Shown here: in pieces, positions 58,448-64,000 of the stretch
Numbering within the stretch: position 1 is the first letter of the stretch
Layout of the letters: each line of letters opens with the position of its first letter
DNA from: Ligustrum vulgare
Taxonomy: Eukaryota > Streptophyta > Magnoliopsida > Lamiales > Oleaceae
NCBI GenBank assembly: GCA_963555705.1
Contig: OY743169.1
Location: 8,122,014-8,186,013, forward strand
Direction of reading: 5' to 3'
Length of the DNA stretch: 64,000 nucleotides
Notes under the pieces: model-generated
Seen by the model: only the letters and a program-made list of their open reading frames with translations
Databases searched by the model: none
Told to the model about the DNA's origin: nothing
Position numbers and translations under genes: made by a program

Positions 58448-60882
58448 ATGAACTTCTCATTCGTACTATCCGAGGTATATAGAATGCATGCACACATATC
58501 GCAGAGAAGCCAACTCAAGTACATAAATGTGGTATTTGATAGATTGGATATGTCTCAACAAGAACAATTTAAAAATATCTGCTTCGGGCATTGGACAGAA
58601 CTCACAGAACTTCAATTCTACGCACAATTGATGCAGCAGCTACTATTCCACCTAGTTGAGTCGGGCAAGATAAATGAATTATGGTTCAATTTCAATGGGC
58701 ATTATAGTAGGTTCGGGCTGAGTGAGTACGCAATTGTGACTGGGCTTAAATGTGGTCCACCGGTGAATCCCGAGGAGTACAAGACGACACTACAAAAGAA
58801 GACGCTTAAAGAAAGGTACTTCGAAGGCAGTGATAGAGTCACTTGTGGTGACTTGGAGCGGGTACTGTTGCACTCTTCCACACCAAGGGCGGATCGATAT
58901 AAACTGGGCCTAGCTTTACTGCTTGAATGTGTTTTTATAGCCCCTGAGAAAAACATTGGCATTGATCTGAACACGTTGGCTCTAGTGGACAACTTGAACC
59001 TTTTTTTCGAATATCCTTGGGGGAAGATTGGTTACCACCGGGTGATCAAGGCATTCAAACGTGGGTGGTCGAAGAAAGTGGGGATGCAAAGGCCAAACAG
59101 GAGAAGGAGATTACATATACCATTCAAGGTTTCCCTCTAGCACTGTAGGTATTTCATATGATTTGAATCGTTGGTATATTTTGTTCAAAATACTTTTAAT
59201 ATCCTAGCCATCGCTTTCGATCCTCGTCATAACTGTTTTCATTTCATGGCAGATATGGGCATACGAGGCGGTCCCTGAACTAGGTGAACGCTTTGCCGAG
59301 CATCTAGGAATTCGAACGCTACGAATTTTTAGTTGGACAACTAAGAAGCAGTCACAACAACGCACCTACGAGGCTTTTTTCAAAAATACACCAGTAATTT
59401 TGTGCTTTACGAATATTGATTAAAATATTAAAGTTTTGACTGTACTTTGTATACGCAAATAAATTCAACTTCTCTACGTTACTATTGCAGCTTCAAGTTT
59501 ATGTCACCCTCAAACCTTTGACAGAGGAGCAAACTAGTGCATACATCAGCACACTAGTTCTTTTGGAAGACAATGTCGTGTCATTACTTGACGATTTAAC
59601 ATTGAACATGGACCATCCGCAATGTGACGTTGAAGAGAATATTGCAGCCGAGGCGTCTGACGATGCATCCAGCGAAAATGCTGAGTCGGAAGAGCAGGAT
59701 ATGGGGAGTGGTTCTGTGGATTCTGAAGATTCGACTGTAGGGTATAGTGGGAAGGGAATCTAGTGGCCCAGATAGTCGAAGTTTTATGTTCAGTGCAAGG
59801 CACGACACAAGAACGGGGTTCGAAAATGTTGGCACTGGCGCCTTCGAGACCACACCTGTTCATAACGAATCCATCCCAAGCATATCTCAGAATGAACCAT
59901 CAAGATCTACAACCCCACTATCCCGAGATGATGTCACCAGTCTGCTTCTGGCGCAAGAAAAAAAATTCAATTTGAAATTGGAGATGGAGAGGACAATAAT
60001 AATAGATGGCTTCAAGGATATTCAGCAGAAGGTCGATGAGAGAATCCGCGAATTTAATGACACTGTCATTAAGAAGTACCAAGCAATGCATAGGCTTGTG
60101 AATGGTTTGGAAACCGAGGTACGGGCAAGTGGTACGAGGATGAAGTCCTCTTGCATTCTTCTGAAGGAGGACGTCCAGAAGTACATAGCTCAGCAACTTC
60201 GAGATTTGAAAGAGTTTGTTGAAGTCCAAGGAATGAGCCGTCAACCAACTTGGGAGAGTGAGCCATTTGAAGATACTCCATTACCAGCAGAAGAACCGGG
60301 TGCAGCAGGTTATACTTCTTCAAATAACATTTGCAACTGTACTACTGGACTAGTAAACCAATTGTTCTCATCATTACATAAAAGCTTATAGTACAACCAG
60401 AGTATTTAACGATTTTCATTTCACATCGAAGGTACCAACTATTCCCCACCACAGTAGCGGCCGGAACATGTCAATATTCATATCCCAGTCGATAGTGCCA
60501 CACATGAAGCAGGTACATAGTCCATAATCCCCATGTTTACATGTTAATTAGAATTCCCAACATGTCAAATGTCTGGATCGACAGTTGTACTATGCAATTA
60601 TCGACAGTTTCTGCATCGAAGCTAACTGTTAAATTTTTAAACGTTTGGTACATGACCATTGAAGAATTCGTCCATGAGTCAACACATAAAGATCCATTAG
60701 ACGAGCGATCTGGTGCAATTATTGTATACAATCCTCCGGTGAAAGTGACCCCGTTAACTGAAGAGCTAGTAGATGTCCGACCAACCAATACAGGGAAAAG
60801 GCATTCTACACGCACAATGGTGCCATCAGCCAGCACACGATCGCCATTCACAAGGTCAGGGAGGAAGAGGTCTAAGAAATGA
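58448..60882 (+). pseudogene. DUF1985 protein of a MULE (VANC-like), with disabling changes
   Basis: A splice acceptor TTGTGCAG abuts the ATG at 58448. The DUF1985 core is clear: FGHWTELTELQFYAQLMQQL, ELWFNFNGHYSRFGLSEYAI, VTGLKCGPP, LALLLECVFIAPEKNIG, and across the next intron IWAYEAVPELGERFAEHLG (59253-59393). Exon 3 from 59491 has a long acidic tail. The frame then changes at about 59750 to a coiled-coil region (59750-60307), and a basic end TRSGRKRSKK closes near 60880. Breaks: a one-base loss in a G run at about 59083-59087, a CAG-to-TAG-type stop at 59141-59143 just before the donor, and the shift near 59750. DUF1985 proteins occur in MULEs; VANC anti-silencing proteins of VANDAL elements are, as I recall, of this class. 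Confidence 0.75.
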
Positions 60883-61543
60883 ACTCCTCAGATTAGATGT
60901 TTAGGATGACTTTAATCTGGCCTCTTTTTTGCTTAGAAAACATCATTGGCATTTTTTGAATGTGCATATTCGAAATTAAATTAAAATTTGGAGGAATCCT
61001 TGTTGTAAGTAGGCTTCACATTCGATGATTTTGAATGTAGAATGGTAATGTGCATATCAGTTGAAATTATATTGGGTTAGTGTCAATCCTTCTGTTCGTA
61101 AATATTGTGCTTTGTACAGGGATTACTATGAGCAGTGTTTCACAATAAAGGAATATTGTCATTGAATGTCATGTTATTTTTCCCTTAGTGTTAACAGCGT
61201 TGAATGTTGTGTATGAACTTGAATTGGAGTACATCAGTGCAATGGTACTTTGTAATTAATTTTTTTATAGGTAGTATTTTCATGCTATAGTCACCAAAAT
61301 GAATATTTGTCATCTGCATTGTCAGTCAATCACTGAAGTGTGACTGAAGGATTGATGTTGCAGGAAATTTAATGTGATTAAGTACTATGACAATCATTAT
61401 GCTATCAGGTACTTGACACTTATAATTAAGTTTTAAGGTGGTTGACAACATAAACTTATCAAAACCATATGCACAGCACTTCTATATAAAGGTGAACTTG
61501 TGTTAAAACACATTACTGTATCTCCAGCAAGTTGAATATCACA
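60883..61543. other. Spacer between the DUF1985 gene and the acidic ORF
   Basis: AT-rich, no coding signal; presumably untranslated or intronic MULE sequence. Confidence 0.5.
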
Positions 61544-61969
61544 AATGACTTCCTCTGGGTCCACCATGGTCAATGGCAATGTGAATGACTCTCCACCAAT
61601 TCCAGGTTCTTCTCCCCTGTTCCCTATAGTCATAGAGGATGTGAGTGACTCCCCACCAGTTCCGGGCTCTTCTCCCCTTTCCCTATTGTCATAGAATCCG
61701 ATGATGATGATGATGTCCCTCATGTGATATCTCGGTCAACTATACAGCCTATTATGTTTCCCTACTTGGATGAAGTCGCCAGCCCGTTTGCACGTCCCCA
61801 TGAAGAGATTGTAGAGGAGGTCTTCAACTACATGGTTCCTTACATTGATGAAGCGGGGAGTTCGGAAAAGGCAGATTCATATCCGCCACAAGAAGTAATT
61901 GTAATAAGTTCGGATGAGGAGGTAATTCAAGGAAATGCAAGTGATGAGTCCGTTGTTGATGATTATTGA
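61544..61969 (+). pseudogene. Acidic MULE ORF with SUMO-interacting-motif-like repeats, one frameshift
   Basis: From ATG 61544 the frame encodes MTSSGSTMVNGNVNDSPPIP, then a duplicated unit: DSPPIPGSSPLFPIVIED and DSPPVPGSSP-FPIVIESD. The second unit has lost one base near 61677, so reading shifts; the remainder (61680-61969) encodes DDDDDVP, an acidic middle and EVIVISSDEEVIQ, ending at TGA after VVDDY. PIVIED, PIVIESDDDDD and VIVISSDEE each have the hydrophobic core plus acidic or Ser flank of SUMO-interacting motifs. About 140 residues if the frame were intact. It could be a separate gene or a late exon of the DUF1985 gene. Confidence 0.5.
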
Positions 61970-62412
61970 ATGAGTTTTCTATATAGCCTTGGACTAAAAT
62001 AAAATATTACGGTCTTCTGTTCACTTAGTGTGCTAGAATCATTTAACGTATTTGTGTGGACACTGCCATTCCAATTTTGTTTACGTTTGGCAACGTCACA
62101 TACACGGATATTACAAGTGTCGGGAATTACAATTCTCATCTGTCGGGTTCGACGGTGGATTGTTACAAATATATGTGTTTTTGTGTTTCCCTCCAAGATA
62201 AATGCGCACAATGGTTTGCTGGTGAATTATTTATAATTTTCGTGTGACCAGTGGCATGACAATGTGTTGATGTTAGGGAAAGTATAATGCAGACAATGTA
62301 AAACCGTCGGTAGTTACATAACCTATCTATTGGAATCGACAGTAGATTACAACGGAATTATAACATAGATAAGTGCACGGCGAGGTACATAAATGTCAGA
62401 AGTTTGAAAACT
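61970..62412. other. Convergent spacer between the acidic ORF and the MULE transposase
   Basis: The two genes point toward each other here. No coding domain seen; short open frames at 62030-62247 overlap on both strands. Confidence 0.5.
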
Positions 62413-64000
62413 TCATACAGCTTGTATCTCCTTATAATAGTGCTGTAGTGCATATCTGAATAGGCCTAATTGTGATACACAACACCAATGTACCGAGTTA
62501 AGCACCGGATCCCCCGATTGGGTTTGTGCATGTGGCACGACTGTGCCCACCTCGTCCACATCTCGAACATTTCTCACTATTAGGGTTTTCTCGAAATGTG
62601 AGCGCTTTCTTTGTGTTGGTGGCCTTCCTCGGGGTCGACGTACATTTGGTGGGAATATTTGCACCGAACGAATATGTGAGGGCACATTCCACTCAACTTC
62701 ATTACCTACTGGATAGATTGCCTCCGCATATGCACATCTCCAGTTCTCGACTGTGTAATAATGTGTGCAAAGGTCATAGAGAGACCTACCCCGTGAACAG
62801 GCGGCACAGGTAGCATGAGAGCACGACATGAGGTGTACCTGGAATTCTCCACACGTGCAAGTTTTTTCCTCAAAATCAACGAGGTGAGTCTCACTGGGTA
62901 TACCAACTTGAGTCAGGTTCTCGGTCAGCTCATGTGCTCGCAATCTTGTACCGGATTCAAACGCTATGCGTAACTCTTCTTCCATTCTCGTAGTTAGTTG
63001 TGTAGTGCATTGTGATGAGGATAGACGGCGATCATAAAACCACCGTTGCATGGTACTTTGAATGTGTTCTACTAGACATGTGATGGGTAAGTCACGTGCA
63101 TGTCTCAACATTGCGTTCAAAATTTCTGCATTGTTGTTGTTCATAATGTTGTATCGAGACGAAAATGCAAACCAAACCTTCTCCAAGTAGGACGCCGCTT
63201 GCGGACTAACCGTTCTTATCTGTCCTATTAGCCCGTCACATTCTTCTAGTCGATATGCCGTGGCAGCCTTTTTGAAGAGAAAAGTGGCGCTAGTATTACT
63301 ATATCCCTGAATTAAATTCTTCTCAATATGCCACATACAACAACCGTGATGAGACAGAGGAAATATTAAGGTGATTGCCTTCTCAATACTTTTTTTCCTA
63401 TCAGATACAAAAACCCGATCCTCAGAGTCTCCTATGAGGTCCTTCAATATTGGCCGTTGCATTCTCATTGGTCTCAGTGACTATATGCTCCACCATGGTT
63501 ACGTGTGCTGGTCTGAATTCTACTCCCGCATGAAACTGATTTTGTTGGAAACTAATGTCCATAGCCGCATCCGCTAAACGAGCGGGTGTTTCGACAACAG
63601 TAACACATAGAGCTGTTTCTCTATGAATGGTTAACTACCACTTCAAATCTTCATCTTCCCGAATTTCGGCCGGTGGTATGTTCATGTTAGGCACCTTTAA
63701 TTGCAATAACATGTCACTATAAACATTAGAAGGTGGGAGCTTTACATTCAACCGTTCAATTAGTCCTTCCATCGTGATATCGCTAGGGACTACAATAGAT
63801 GTAGTCTTGTTCCCACGCCACTTCCATTCATCATCTACATTTACAAACTCTCAAACATTGATGCATTTCACAAAATCGAATTGAAAATGAAATTAGATAG
63901 CCTCGCATTCAGTTGTTCGTGGTATCGATCTGTTTCTGGGATTCCCGACAGTTACAAATGTCGGACACGACGCTCCGTACTGTGCGTCTTTAATTCCAAA
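62413..64000 (-). pseudogene. MULE transposase, internally deleted and frameshifted, running off the right edge
   Basis: Mutator-type transposases cut and paste their element. On the minus strand 63468-62413 is a 351-residue frame: DLIGDSEDRVFVSDRKKSI, HGCCMWHIEKNL (the C-terminal part of the MULE catalytic domain), then a SWIM zinc finger CTCGEFQVHLMSCSH, CSRGRSLYDLCTHYYTVENW and a basic RRPRGRPPTQRKRS. Upstream, 64000-63470 encodes a PB1-like/MULE N-terminal region (VDDEWKWRGNKTTSIVVPSD; PSNVYSDMLLQLK), with a stop at about 63633 and a frame change near 63450. The segment with the first catalytic Asp and the MuDR N-terminal domain is missing between them. So this copy cannot be an active enzyme. 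It converges with the DUF1985 gene, as parts of one element. Confidence 0.82.

Noticed and set aside
62498..62813. Frames opposite and alongside the MULE transposase C-terminus
   Set aside because: Out-of-frame shadows of the transposase SWIM and basic tail region.

Overview
This is nuclear DNA from a flowering plant, most likely a eudicot. It is AT-rich, has intron-rich plant genes (GT-AG plus one GC-AG intron), and carries dense nested transposons: Copia-like LTR elements, Helitrons, Mutator-like elements (MULEs), hAT and PIF/Harbinger MITEs, and a decayed caulimovirid-like movement-protein locus. I see no rRNA, tRNA or CRISPR feature. All names rest on motif recognition by eye; nothing was searched.

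Layout. 1-1.7 kb: antisense remnant of a viral-type movement protein polyprotein. 2.5-5.1 kb: Helitron replicase/helicase remnant split by a hAT MITE. 6.5-14.7 kb: a probable antisense Helitron body that received a complete 6.33-kb LTR retrotransposon (8225-14554, TSD TTTAT), which itself carries antisense copies of a LOG cytokinin-activation gene and of an unrecognised gene. 15.6-22.7 kb: ten-exon SNM1-type DNA cross-link repair gene (UBZ4-like finger, SAM, metallo-beta-lactamase/DRMBL) with several MITEs in its introns. 25.0-27.2 kb: MULE-derived gene lacking a transposase core. 28.9-31.5 kb: long-TIR foldback/MULE with a 9-bp TSD and nested insertions. 32.1-36.6 kb: chorismate mutase with a secretory-type N-terminus. 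37.1-38.0 kb: solo LTR. 39.0-40.8 kb: POLAR-family gene, followed by a broken wound-induced (DUF3774) gene. 42.6-49.0 kb: mitochondrial 3-hydroxyisobutyryl-CoA hydrolase-like gene. 50.7-56.6 kb: PLD3/4-like phospholipase D family gene. 57-64 kb: a large MULE with a DUF1985 gene, an acidic ORF with SUMO-interacting-motif-like segments, a captured proline-rich-protein fragment and a converging transposase that runs off the window.

The host genes (SNM1-like, chorismate mutase, POLAR, HIBCH-like, PLD-like) look intact at the splice-site level and act in unrelated processes: DNA repair, aromatic amino acid synthesis, stomatal-lineage polarity, branched-chain or acyl-CoA catabolism, and endomembrane phosphodiesterase chemistry. 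POLAR next to the HIBCH-like gene matches, from memory, the neighbouring Arabidopsis loci At4g31805 and At4g31810. The most interesting accessory system is the terminal MULE: DUF1985 is, as I recall, the domain of the VANC anti-silencing factors of Arabidopsis VANDAL elements, here beside a transposase and an ORF with SIM-like motifs.
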